From Mycolicibacterium sp. CBMA 234 (GTDB lineage Bacteria > Actinomycetota > Actinomycetes > Mycobacteriales > Mycobacteriaceae): DNA of 64,000 bases. Location: assembly GCF_009729415.1 (NCBI RefSeq), contig NZ_MPKW01000036.1:1-64000 (forward strand), in the 5' to 3' direction. Each line of letters starts with the position of its first letter. Within the stretch, counting starts at the first letter, position 1. Of this stretch, positions 9,284 to 17,809 are shown in pieces. Both the position numbers and the translations under genes were made by a program. The notes under the pieces were generated by a model. That model ran no database searches. It was not told the DNA's origin and saw only the letters and a list, made by a program, of their open reading frames with translations.

Positions 9284-10846
9284 GTGACCACCGGTGAACT
9301 CACGCCTGTGCCGGCGATGCGTAATGCCAGGGTGACGTTGGTCGCGGTCTGCGTCGTGGTCTTCATGCTGCTGCTGGATATGACGATCGTGGCGGCCGCG
9401 TTGGCCGATATCCAGGCCTCGTTGCACGCACACCTGTCCGGGTTGCAGTGGGTGGTCGACGCCTACGCGCTGCCCATGGCCGGGTTTCTCCTGACCGCCG
9501 CCACAGTGGGAGATCGACTGGGCCGGCGGCGGCTGTACCTGGCCGGGTTGGTGGTGTTCGTGTTTGCGTCGGGTGCGTGCGCGCTGGCCCGCAACATCGA
9601 GGTGCTCAACGCGCTGCGCGCTGTGCAGGGGTCGGCCGGCGCGGTGCTGCTCGGGGTGTCGCTGCCGATGATCGCGGCCGCATTTCCTGATGGTCGGCAA
9701 CGGGCGGGTGCCATCGCCGCTTATGGCGCCGCGATGGGCGCCGGTGGCGCGGTCGGTCCACTGCTGGGCGGCGCGCTGGTCACCGCGTACGGCTGGCCGT
9801 CGATTTTCCTGATCAACCTGCCGGTGGGGGTGATCGCGCTCTACGTCGTCATCTTCGCCGTCCCGGAAAGCGTTGTCGCGCAGTCACGTCCGGTCGATGT
9901 CTGGGGGACGGTGGTGCTGACCGCGGCCCTGTTCGCCGGGGTGTACGTATTGATCGAGGGCAATCACTATGGCTGGAGCAGCCCGATCATGTTGGGGCTG
10001 AGCGCATTCTGCGTGGTTGGCCTGGCTGCCTTCGGGGTCCGGGAGTCACACCAGGCGGAGCCGATGCTCGATGTCCGGCTACTCGCCGGCGCGGGTTTCG
10101 CCGGCGTCTCGTTGGCCGCGTTCGCCGCCGCCGGCACCCTGATCGCGTCGACCAACTACCTCGCGTTGTACTTCATGAACACGTTGGGGTTCAGTCCTTT
10201 TGATGCCGGGCTGCGGGCGTTGCCGCTGACCCTGGCGATCGTGACGGGTGCGCCGATGGCGATGCTCGCGGCGCGGCGGATACCGGTGGCCCGGACCATC
10301 CCGGCCGGTGTCGCATTGATTGCGGTAGGTATGTGGATGATGACCGCAGTTAATGCGAGTACGACGTGGACCCACTTCATCTCCGGGTCCGTCGTTGCGG
10401 GCCTGGGGCTCGGTGGATTGTCGGCGTTGACGTCGGATGCGGCGCTGAGTTTCGTGCCGGTCTCCGACGCTGGAATGGCAACCGGCACGGTCAGCACCGC
10501 ACGCCAGATCGGCATTCTCGCCGGGGTGGCCGGGCTCGGTGCGTTGTTCAGCCACCATGCCGGGAACCTCGCCGTGACCCGGCTTTCCGCAACGCCCGGC
10601 GTCGGCACGGAGGCGGCCCGGCAGCTGAGCGACGGACTCGCCGCCGGTGCCGGGCTGCGGGCGCTCGTCGTCGTCCCTGAACGCGTGCGCCCTCTGCTGG
10701 CGACGCTGGCGCGGGAAGCCAGCGCCGCCGGCATGCAAGCTGCGCTGACGGCCGCGGCGTTGGCTGCCAGCGTCGCCGCCGTGGCCGTGGCGGTACTCAT
10801 CCGGATGGCGGCCCGGCAAACAATCAAACCCAATGCGATGGATTAG
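9284..10846 (+). CDS. DHA2-family MFS transporter (14 membrane helices)
   Basis: This gene encodes 520 residues from GTG 9284; the open frame runs further upstream, but over the divergent LLM gene and with no hydrophobic start. The first helix contains LLLDMTIVAAALADIQASL. Then come LQWVVDAYALPMAGFLLTAA, GDRLGRRRLYLAG (loop 2-3 motif) and GAVGPLLGGALV (motif C), as expected for proton-driven exporters of the EmrB/QacA/LfrA type. It is followed at 25 bases by an acyltransferase and then an N-hydroxylase on the same strand. This suggests it may export the product of those enzymes rather than act as a general drug pump. That link rests on position only. Confidence 0.88.
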   Translation: MTTGELTPVPAMRNARVTLVAVCVVVFMLLLDMTIVAAALADIQASLHAHLSGLQWVVDAYALPMAGFLLTAATVGDRLGRRRLYLAGLVVFVFASGACALARNIEVLNALRAVQGSAGAVLLGVSLPMIAAAFPDGRQRAGAIAAYGAAMGAGGAVGPLLGGALVTAYGWPSIFLINLPVGVIALYVVIFAVPESVVAQSRPVDVWGTVVLTAALFAGVYVLIEGNHYGWSSPIMLGLSAFCVVGLAAFGVRESHQAEPMLDVRLLAGAGFAGVSLAAFAAAGTLIASTNYLALYFMNTLGFSPFDAGLRALPLTLAIVTGAPMAMLAARRIPVARTIPAGVALIAVGMWMMTAVNASTTWTHFISGSVVAGLGLGGLSALTSDAALSFVPVSDAGMATGTVSTARQIGILAGVAGLGALFSHHAGNLAVTRLSATPGVGTEAARQLSDGLAAGAGLRALVVVPERVRPLLATLAREASAAGMQAALTAAALAASVAAVAVAVLIRMAARQTIKPNAMD

Positions 10847-10871
10847 CTAAACCTGCTACGGCCGTGGCGAA

Positions 10872-11702
10872 ATGCGGTTACTTTTGATACTTATGGTCGG
10901 CGCTGCTGTTCTCATCTCAGCGACGGATTCCTGCCGCTACAGCATCGTGATCTCCACTGACCCCGATGAGATCGAAGCGGCGCAGCGGTTGCGCTACCAA
11001 ACGTTCGCCGAGGAGCTGGGCGCCGCACTCCCGCAAGCGATTCGAGGACCGCGCACGGGCCAGATGATCGACGTGGACCGGTTCGACGCGTACAGCGACC
11101 ATCTGCTGGCCCGGGACGAGACCACTGGCGCCATCGTCGGCTGCTACCGGTTGCTGCCTCCTGAGGGCGCCCGCGCGGCCGGTGGCATCTTCACCGACAC
11201 CAACTTCGAGATCGGCGCCGGTATCGACGCGCTGCGGCCATCCCTGGTGGAGCTGGGCAGGGCGAGTGTGCACCCCGACCACCGCAGCGGCACGGTGATG
11301 GCCATGCTGTGGGCCGGCATCCTGCGCTATCAGGAAATGACGGGCTACCAGTGGGCGATCGGCAGTCTGTCGGTGCGGATGGAGGACGGCGGTTCGCGAG
11401 GGGCGTTGGTGCGTGGGGTCCTTGACCGCGCGTTCCGTGCGCACCCGGCGCCTGAGGAGTTCCGAGTGGTTCCGCGAAACCCCGTGCGGGTCAACGGATT
11501 ACCACTGGCCGAGTTGCCTGATCCGGGCCGCGTGCGGATGCCGCCGATGGTGGCCGGCAGCCTGCGGATCGGCGGGGTGATCTGCGGGGAGCCGTCCTAT
11601 GACTCCGAATTCGATATGGCTGACTTCGTCGTACTGATCAACCGCGACATGGTGCACCAGCTTTACCTCGCGCGGCTCACCCGAACTCATGTCCAGGCCT
11701 GA
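10872..11702 (+). CDS. GNAT-fold N-acyltransferase (OlsB / N-acyl amino acid synthase type)
   Basis: This gene encodes 276 residues. The core matches the hemolysin-like/OlsB group of GNAT enzymes: EIEAAQRLRYQTFAEELGA, then DVDRFDAYSDHLLARD, GAIVGCYRLLPP, LVELGRASVHPDHRSGTVM and LWAGILRYQEMTGYQWAIG. This group transfers acyl chains from acyl-ACP or acyl-CoA to an amino group of amino acids such as ornithine. The first ~20 residues are hydrophobic and end at a cysteine, which is odd for a GNAT enzyme. The true start may be the ATG at 10893 or a later codon. Its last 14 bases overlap the next gene, so the two are probably co-translated. The substrate may be the amino acid hydroxylated by the neighbour, but this is inference. 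Confidence 0.75.
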   Translation: MRLLLILMVGAAVLISATDSCRYSIVISTDPDEIEAAQRLRYQTFAEELGAALPQAIRGPRTGQMIDVDRFDAYSDHLLARDETTGAIVGCYRLLPPEGARAAGGIFTDTNFEIGAGIDALRPSLVELGRASVHPDHRSGTVMAMLWAGILRYQEMTGYQWAIGSLSVRMEDGGSRGALVRGVLDRAFRAHPAPEEFRVVPRNPVRVNGLPLAELPDPGRVRMPPMVAGSLRIGGVICGEPSYDSEFDMADFVVLINRDMVHQLYLARLTRTHVQA

Positions 11703-12912
11703 ACCCGCACTGCTGGGGATCGGTTTCGGGCCGTCGAATCTGGCCCTCGCGGTGGCCCTTGCCGAGCGTGGCGTCCATGGCCGCTTCGTGGACGCCCAAC
11801 CGCGGTTCGGCTGGCACCGCGACATGTTGCTGCCCGGGACGCGGATGCAGATTCCGTTTCTCAAAGATCTTGCGACACTGCGGAATCCGCAGAGCGCATT
11901 CACGTTCGTGAACTATCTGAGCGAGCGCGGCAGGCTGATCGATTTCATCGGTCGCCATGACGTGTTTCCCAGCCGGTTCGAGTTCCACGACTATCTGCAG
12001 TGGGCCGCCGACCAGTTCGCCGCCGACGTGCACTACGGCTATCAGGTGGTCGGGGTGACCGGATCCGACGACGGTTTCGCGGTGCAGTTCGCATCCGGTA
12101 CGTCCATTCCGGCACGCACCCTGGTGCTGGGGACGGGCCTGCACGCCGTGTTGCCTCCCGGCACGTCGACGAGCTTGCGGCAGTGGCACAGCCACCAATT
12201 GCTCAGCGCGCTCGCGACATTGGGCCCCATCGCGCGAGGCCGGTTCGCTGTAGTGGGGGCGGGGCAGAGTGCAGCCGAGGTGGTCGCCTACCTGCATCAC
12301 ACGTATCCGGGCGCCGAGGTGCATGCCGTATTCGCCCGGTACGGGTACAGCCTGGCAGACGACAGTGCGTTCGTGAATCGCATCTTCGATCCCGCAGCGG
12401 TCGACGAGTTCTACGGTGCGGACGCGGCGGAGCGTCAGCGGCTGCTCGACTATCACCGGTCAGCCAACTATTCGGCCGTCGACGTCGACCTCATCGAGGA
12501 CCTGTACGAACGCGAATACGGCGAACGGGTGATCGGGGCCCGCAGGCTGTTCATACACCGAGCGTGTGCCGTGGTCAGTGCCGATGAGGACGCCGGCGAG
12601 GTCCGGCTCACCGTGCGCAACCTCGTCGACAACACGACAGAGACATTGCCTTGCGATGTCGTGGTTTACGCGACCGGGTACGCGCCGATGAATGTGGCGG
12701 CGTTCCTGGGAGAGCTGGCCTGCTGCTACGAGTTCGACGGACGGGGCCGTCCGATCGCGACCCGCGACTATCGGCTTGTGGCCAAGCTGGGTGCGCCCGG
12801 CGATATCTATCTCAACGGCGCGACGGTCGAACACAGCCACGGGCTCGGCGCGACCTTGCTGTCGAACGTCGCGGTCCGCAGCGGCGAGATCGCCGCGGCT
12901 GTCAGCCCGTGA
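11689..12912 (+). CDS. L-lysine/L-ornithine N-hydroxylase (SidA/IucD/MbtG family)
   Basis: This gene encodes 407 residues. The FAD site is GIGFGPSNLALAVAL near the N-terminus, then HRDMLLPGTRMQIPFLKDLATLRNPQSAFTF, the family signature. The NADPH site is AVVGAGQSAAEVVAYL, and the C-terminal motif is VVYATGYAP. These motifs define the class B flavin monooxygenases that N-hydroxylate the side-chain amine of lysine or ornithine in siderophore building. In mycobacteria MbtG and the exochelin enzyme FxbA-linked hydroxylase belong here. No NRPS or other mbt gene is in the window. It overlaps the upstream acyltransferase by 14 bases and converges with mntH with an 11-base overlap. Which amino acid it uses cannot be told by eye. 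Confidence 0.87.
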   Translation: MSRPEPALLGIGFGPSNLALAVALAERGVHGRFVDAQPRFGWHRDMLLPGTRMQIPFLKDLATLRNPQSAFTFVNYLSERGRLIDFIGRHDVFPSRFEFHDYLQWAADQFAADVHYGYQVVGVTGSDDGFAVQFASGTSIPARTLVLGTGLHAVLPPGTSTSLRQWHSHQLLSALATLGPIARGRFAVVGAGQSAAEVVAYLHHTYPGAEVHAVFARYGYSLADDSAFVNRIFDPAAVDEFYGADAAERQRLLDYHRSANYSAVDVDLIEDLYEREYGERVIGARRLFIHRACAVVSADEDAGEVRLTVRNLVDNTTETLPCDVVVYATGYAPMNVAAFLGELACCYEFDGRGRPIATRDYRLVAKLGAPGDIYLNGATVEHSHGLGATLLSNVAVRSGEIAAAVSP

Positions 12913-14137
12913 CCGTCAGATAGATCAGCCCGACGTTCAGCACTGAAATCACCACCGCCACAGCCCATCCCAGCGCAGTGACGACGCGATGATTGATGTT
13001 CTCGCCCATCAGGGCTCGATTGCTGGTCAGCCGGACCAACGGAATCAGGGCGAACGGGATGCCGAACGAGAGCACCACCTGGGACAGCACCAGGGCACGC
13101 GTCGGATCGAATCCGACGGCCAGCACCACCAGAGCGGGAATCACCGTCACGGCCCGGCGCAGCAGCAGCGGGTACGACCGGTTGAGCAGGCCCTGCATGA
13201 TCATGGCGCCGGCGTACGCCCCGACTGACGACGACGCCAGGCCTGAGGCCAGCAGGCCGATGGCGAAGCACAGCGCGACCGTCGAACCCAAGGCGTTGCC
13301 GACCGCGTGATACGCGCCCTCGATGGTGTCGGTGCCGTCGACGCCATACAGATTGGTGGCCGCCACCAGCAGCATCGCCAGGTTCACCGTACCGGCCACC
13401 ACCATTGCCAGACTGACGTCGACGCGGGTGATGCGCAGCATGCGCTGCAGGGGAGCGCCTGCCTCGGGCTTCCCGTGCCGGTCGCGAGCCAGACCCGAGT
13501 GCAGGTAGACGACGTGGGGCATGACTGTCGCACCCAGGATCGCGGTGGCCAGCAGCAGGCTTTCGGTGCCGGTGAACCGGGGCACCATCCCCCCGAGCAC
13601 GTCGCCGGCCGCGGGCGGCTCGACGACCAAGCTGGCCAGAAAACCGATGGTGATGATCAGCAGCAACCCGCCGATGACCCGCTCAAAGGCGCGTTGGCCG
13701 CCACGGTTCTGCACCGACAGCAGGCCCATCGAGACCACGCCGGTGATCACGCCGCCCACCAGCATCGGCAGCCCGAATAACAGTTGCAGGGCGATGGCGC
13801 CACCCACCACTTCGGCGAGATCGGTTGCCACAGCGACCAATTCAGCCTGTACCCAGAACGCTATTCGGGTCGGGGTGCGGCAGTTGTCGGCCACTAGCTC
13901 AGGCAGTGAGCGGCCCGTCGTCAGGCCCAGTTTGGCCGACAGGTACTGCACCAGCCCGGCCATCACGTTGGCCAGCAGGATCACCCACACCAGCAGGAAA
14001 CCGAACTTCGCGCCCGCACTCATATTGGCTGCGACGTTGCCCGGGTCCACGTAGGCGATGGCAGCGACGAACGCTGGTCCCAGTAGCGACCAGGTCCGGC
14101 GCGATGGCGCACCGGTATCAGTTAGCACTGCCCTCAC
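12902..14137 (-). CDS. mntH: Nramp-family divalent metal (Mn2+) transporter MntH
   Basis: This gene encodes 411 residues from a GTG start. It has eleven hydrophobic segments and the Nramp signatures: LLGPAFVAAIAYVDPGNVAAN (the DPGN metal-binding motif in helix 1) and GATVMPHVVYLHSGL (the MPH motif in helix 6). The fold imports Mn2+ or Fe2+ with protons across the plasma membrane. The length fits the family (about 410-430). Upstream, at 14166-14184, is a half-site matching the DtxR/IdeR/MntR box, so metal-dependent repression is likely. It ends 11 bases inside the convergent N-hydroxylase gene. Confidence 0.93.
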   Translation of the reverse strand: MRAVLTDTGAPSRRTWSLLGPAFVAAIAYVDPGNVAANMSAGAKFGFLLVWVILLANVMAGLVQYLSAKLGLTTGRSLPELVADNCRTPTRIAFWVQAELVAVATDLAEVVGGAIALQLLFGLPMLVGGVITGVVSMGLLSVQNRGGQRAFERVIGGLLLIITIGFLASLVVEPPAAGDVLGGMVPRFTGTESLLLATAILGATVMPHVVYLHSGLARDRHGKPEAGAPLQRMLRITRVDVSLAMVVAGTVNLAMLLVAATNLYGVDGTDTIEGAYHAVGNALGSTVALCFAIGLLASGLASSSVGAYAGAMIMQGLLNRSYPLLLRRAVTVIPALVVLAVGFDPTRALVLSQVVLSFGIPFALIPLVRLTSNRALMGENINHRVVTALGWAVAVVISVLNVGLIYLTVTG

Positions 14138-14165
14138 TCTCTATCCGTAGAGGCGAATAGAAAAG

Positions 14166-14184
14166 TTAGGTTAGCCGAAATCTT
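14166..14184 (-). promoter_or_regulatory. Iron/manganese-box half-site upstream of mntH
   Basis: Read on the mntH strand, the sequence holds GGCTAACCTAA, which equals one full half of the 19-base IdeR/DtxR consensus; the other half is poor. It sits 29 bases before the mntH start codon, overlapping the likely promoter. IdeR and MntR sites are similar, so either regulator is possible. Confidence 0.55.
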
Positions 14185-14207
14185 GTGAAAGAATCAAAGA
14201 CACCAGG

Positions 14208-16736
14208 TCAGCCGGCTGTGAATTGCGAGTCCGGCGGCGGGATGTCGCGGAGCTGATGACGGCTGGTCACCCCCAACTTGGGAAATGATCTGTAGAGGTG
14301 CCCGGACACGGTACGGCTCGAAAGCTGTAGCCGTGCCGCGATCTGTGGGTTCGTCAGACCACGACTGGCAAGGTAGGCGACCTGGTGTTCTTGAGGGCTG
14401 AGTTGGGCGGTGGACGGCGCTGCGGGCTCAGCGGCATGTATGCCTGACGCGCGCAGTTCCCGAGCGCAGATGTCGAGCCAGGGCCTCGCACCCAACTTCT
14501 CGAACGTGGCCAGCGCGGCAGAAATGTGCTGGCGCGCTTCTCTGCGTCGCCGGTTTCGCCGCAGCCACCCCGCGTAGCTGAGCCGCAGTCGCGCTCGCTC
14601 GAACGGCCACTGCTCGCCGGAGGTGTCGGCCAGCGCAGCCGCGAAAGTGTCTCCGACGTCCCCGAATCCAAGCAACGCCGAGGCGTGGTTCACCAGCTGG
14701 TCGAGCCGCGGCGAGGACGGCTGCGGCAGGTGCGCCAGGATAACGGGGAATCGCTGCCGCGCGTCGTCGGCCAGGTCGGTCCGCACCGCTGCTTCGGCGT
14801 AATCGACGAGAACACGGAAGGAGACGTGGGGGTGCAGGGGCACACCGGTTTCGGTGAACAACTCGGAAAGATGGCCGTAGGCCGTCAGTTCGTTGTTCTC
14901 GACCAGGTTGATCAGTCCGAGGACGTGATGTGCCCGCGCTGCGTGCAGCCGGTTGTCTTTGAAATCAACCACTTTGAGGGCTGCGGTGATGTAGTCGCGA
15001 GCTGACGCGGTGTCGCCGCGGCGTGCGGTGACCGTCGCCTGAATCAGGTCTGCGGCCGCGGTGACCAGTGCTTGATCGCTGAACGCCCCGAGTGTGCGCA
15101 GTTCGCCGGTTATCTTGAGCGCCTCGTCCCAGCGCCCGGAGTCGACACACGACCAGGCCAGGACCGCTGTGGCCAGGGCCTGGCCGGTCGTCGAATTATG
15201 TTGTGTCATCAGGGATTGCGCTTTGCGCAGATGACGGATACTGAGCTCGGACTCGTCGGTCACGGCTGCGGCCAACCCGATCAGGCTGTGGTCCAGTGCT
15301 TCGAGTGCGCTGGTCGACCGGCTGGTGAACGACACCGTGTCGGCGCGAGCACCAGGGGAGTTGGTCACCGCACGGACCCACAGCCGCGATGTCGACGAGC
15401 TGTCGCCGGCGTGCGGCGCGGAGTCGTCAAGGCGCCGCAACGTACTCACGGCCCCTTGGTAGGCGGCCGGGTCGCCCGAGAGGAATGCCGCGGCGGCAGC
15501 CACGCGCAGCGGTTCCCAGGCCAGTGCGGGCTCGACCTGCAGCGCGGCATCGGCCGCGGCCAGCAGGCTGGCGGCAGCAGCGCGGCCGTCGCTCCACATC
15601 GTGGCCATTCCGAGCGCCGTCGCCGCGCAGATCTGCTCATGCGGCTTGCTCGCGGTGGACGACGTGGCGTGAGCGTGGTGCCAGGCCTGGCGCGCTGGCA
15701 CCGCGCTCAGCGAGTCAGCGAGTTGCTGGTGCGCGATCTGTCGGGCAGTCAGCGGTGCCCCGTAATAGGCAGCAGACCGGATGAGCGGATTGGCGAAGCT
15801 GATATGCGTTGACTCGACCCGCACCAACCCTGCGGTCTCTGCCGGGGCCAGGACCGCTGGGTCGGCCAAGGCGGCAGGCGGCAGCATGTGCAGATCCGCG
15901 GTGGAGGCCGCTGCGACGACCACCAGTGCCGCGCGCGCATCGGCGGGTAGGTGAGCCAGATGCTGGGCGTAGACGGCATGGCTACTGATCGGCAGGGGGA
16001 GTGGGTCCGGCACATAGCCCGCGGCTGGCATCCGACCGGCACTCGCGCTCGAAAAGTGAACTATCGCGGCGACGTTGCCCGCGGACTGTTTCAAGATCTG
16101 TTCGCGGAGCAGACCTGTCGGCGGCGTGGGTTGAGTCTCGAGGAGTTCAATCGAGTTGTCGAGATTAATTGGGGCGAGCGGGATTTCGACTGCACACGGG
16201 CCTACCAGGCCGGTGTGCGCGACGGTGTCCGGCAGGGTCAGCGTCACCGTGATCGGGCGTCCGGCGCTCCGTCTGGCGGCGAACAGCAGGACGCTGCGTG
16301 ATTGCTCATCGAGCCAGTGCGCGTCGTCAACGGTCACCAGCACCGGCTGTTTCTGCGGGACCGCGTCCAAGAGTTCAAGCAGTGCCGTCGCCAGTCTGGC
16401 CGTGTGTATCTGGTCCCCGAACAATGATGTGCTGAACAGGGTTTCGACGATGTTGGCGCGACCGTAGGGGTTTGCTTCGACGGCGTTCAGCGCCCGGAGG
16501 AGCCGGTGGAGGCCGCCTAGTGGGGTGCTGGACTCGCCAGGGAGTCCAGCAATGCCGAGCACCCGCTGCCCCAGCGAATCGGCTTGTCGCTGAGCAGCAT
16601 TGAGCAGCGTCGTCCGTCCCGAGCCCGCTGCCCCGGAGATGACGATCACCTGTCCACGCGGTGGTGACGCGATGGCGTCGCGCAGGACTGTGAGTTCAGC
16701 GTCGCGCCCGACGAGGTGCGCCGACGCGTTGTTCAC
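14208..16736 (-). CDS. LAL-type LuxR-family regulator with N-terminal AAA ATPase
   Basis: This gene encodes 842 residues, GTG start with AGGGAG upstream. The N-terminus is a STAND-type ATPase: ISGAAGSGRTTLL at about 33-45 and VLVTVDDAHWLDEQS as Walker B. The Walker A lysine is replaced by arginine (R41). The middle ~500 residues are helical repeats. The last ~60 residues are a LuxR helix-turn-helix: LSPQEHQVAYLASRGLTN, then IAARLQLSSRTVSGHL and LGVTSRHQL. Proteins of this build bind an inducer with the large central part and activate transcription. Targets are unknown. It is divergent from the LysR gene, and the shared 111-base region contains a LysR-type palindrome. Confidence 0.88.
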   Translation of the reverse strand: MNNASAHLVGRDAELTVLRDAIASPPRGQVIVISGAAGSGRTTLLNAAQRQADSLGQRVLGIAGLPGESSTPLGGLHRLLRALNAVEANPYGRANIVETLFSTSLFGDQIHTARLATALLELLDAVPQKQPVLVTVDDAHWLDEQSRSVLLFAARRSAGRPITVTLTLPDTVAHTGLVGPCAVEIPLAPINLDNSIELLETQPTPPTGLLREQILKQSAGNVAAIVHFSSASAGRMPAAGYVPDPLPLPISSHAVYAQHLAHLPADARAALVVVAAASTADLHMLPPAALADPAVLAPAETAGLVRVESTHISFANPLIRSAAYYGAPLTARQIAHQQLADSLSAVPARQAWHHAHATSSTASKPHEQICAATALGMATMWSDGRAAAASLLAAADAALQVEPALAWEPLRVAAAAAFLSGDPAAYQGAVSTLRRLDDSAPHAGDSSSTSRLWVRAVTNSPGARADTVSFTSRSTSALEALDHSLIGLAAAVTDESELSIRHLRKAQSLMTQHNSTTGQALATAVLAWSCVDSGRWDEALKITGELRTLGAFSDQALVTAAADLIQATVTARRGDTASARDYITAALKVVDFKDNRLHAARAHHVLGLINLVENNELTAYGHLSELFTETGVPLHPHVSFRVLVDYAEAAVRTDLADDARQRFPVILAHLPQPSSPRLDQLVNHASALLGFGDVGDTFAAALADTSGEQWPFERARLRLSYAGWLRRNRRRREARQHISAALATFEKLGARPWLDICARELRASGIHAAEPAAPSTAQLSPQEHQVAYLASRGLTNPQIAARLQLSSRTVSGHLYRSFPKLGVTSRHQLRDIPPPDSQFTAG

Positions 16737-16822
16737 AGCTTTGCTCCCTTCGGCGTGAACTCGTAGGAACCATCAGACATCCGATCGGTCAACACGTCTA
16801 ACGACAGATATTGATAAGTTGC

Positions 16823-16837
16823 ATCTACGCCGTAGAT
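16823..16837. promoter_or_regulatory. LysR-type T-N11-A palindrome between divergent regulators
   Basis: ATCTAC-GCC-GTAGAT is a perfect 6+6 inverted repeat that contains T-N11-A, the standard core of LysR-family binding sites. It lies 10 bases before the GTG of the LysR gene and 86 bases before the LAL gene. LysR proteins commonly repress themselves and activate the divergent gene from such a site. Confidence 0.65.
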
Positions 16838-16847
16838 AATCGGGCGG

Positions 16848-17741
16848 GTGGAACTACGCCAGGTCGAGCATTTTGTCGCGGTCGCTGTCGAACGGAGCTT
16901 CACCCGTGCCGCGCGCCGGGTCCATGTCGTCCAGTCCGCCATCTCGACCTCGATTGCGAAGTTGGAGCGTGAGCTCGGCGTGCAATTGTTCGATCGGTCC
17001 CGCCAGCAGATCGAGCTGACCGTTGCCGGTGAGCGCTTCCTCGCGCAGGCCCACGAACTCTTGCGGGTCGCAGGTTCGGCTGTCGAATCCGTGGCGTCTG
17101 GTCGCGGCCAGCTGATGGGTACCGTCGATTTCGGGTCTTTGATCTCGTACGGGCCGATGAATGTTGCGCGGGTGCTCGGGGAGTTCCATCGAGCGCACCC
17201 CTTTGTTCGACTTCGCTTGCAACTCAATCAATCTGGGGCTTCGGCGTATCTGTCGGCGCTTGTTGAAGGCTCGCTGGATCTGGCTCTCGTCTCGGTGCCC
17301 AACAGGACTCCGCTGCAACTCGAAATGCGGTTGATGTTCGAGGAGCCGATGGTCTTCGTGTGCCGCGACGACCATCCGATGGCAGCGGAAAAAGTGGTCA
17401 GTCTGGCCGATCTGGCGGACGAGGATCTGATCGGGTTTCCACCGGATTGGGGCTTTCGCTGCTTGATGGACAACGCTTTTCTGGCGGCCGGCGTCCAATC
17501 GCGGCCAGTTCATGTGATTCCAGCCGGCTTCACGGTTATCGGTGAATTGGTGCGGCAGGGGCTTGGGACCACTTTCATGCCTGTGTCGGAATGCTGCGGG
17601 TTCGAGGATTTGCGATCGATCGAGTTGAGCCAGAGCGTCATGTGGCAGGTCTATTTGGCATCGCAGCCGGCGGACCGGCTGACACCGGCCACCGCGGCCC
17701 TGGCCGACATGCTGATTCAGGCCGCGGTGTCAGACGGGTAG
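16848..17741 (+). CDS. LysR-family transcriptional regulator
   Basis: This gene encodes 297 residues from GTG. The N-terminal winged helix is typical: VELRQVEHFVAVAVERSFTR, then AARRVHVVQSAISTSIAKLERELGVQLFDRSRQQIELTVAG, followed by a helical linker and a two-lobed effector domain (VDFGSLISYGPMNV, LDLALVSVP, GLGTTFMPVS). The length is standard for the family. The gene is divergent from the LAL regulator, with its probable operator in the shared region. The ligand is unknown. A perfect 14-bp hairpin follows its stop codon. Confidence 0.92.
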   Translation: MELRQVEHFVAVAVERSFTRAARRVHVVQSAISTSIAKLERELGVQLFDRSRQQIELTVAGERFLAQAHELLRVAGSAVESVASGRGQLMGTVDFGSLISYGPMNVARVLGEFHRAHPFVRLRLQLNQSGASAYLSALVEGSLDLALVSVPNRTPLQLEMRLMFEEPMVFVCRDDHPMAAEKVVSLADLADEDLIGFPPDWGFRCLMDNAFLAAGVQSRPVHVIPAGFTVIGELVRQGLGTTFMPVSECCGFEDLRSIELSQSVMWQVYLASQPADRLTPATAALADMLIQAAVSDG

Positions 17742-17755
17742 CGCCGCGAACCGTC

Positions 17756-17796
17756 GGCTTGTGGTCGAGAACCCCCGAGATCCTCGACCACAAGCC
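17756..17796. terminator. Hairpin between convergent LysR and GjpA-like genes
   Basis: There are two perfect 14-base arms (17756-17769 and 17783-17796) around a 13-base loop. It sits between two convergent genes, 14 bases after one stop codon and 13 after the other, so it can serve both strands. There is no T-run, as is common for mycobacterial terminators. Confidence 0.6.
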
Positions 17797-17809
17797 AACA
17801 TTCGACGTT

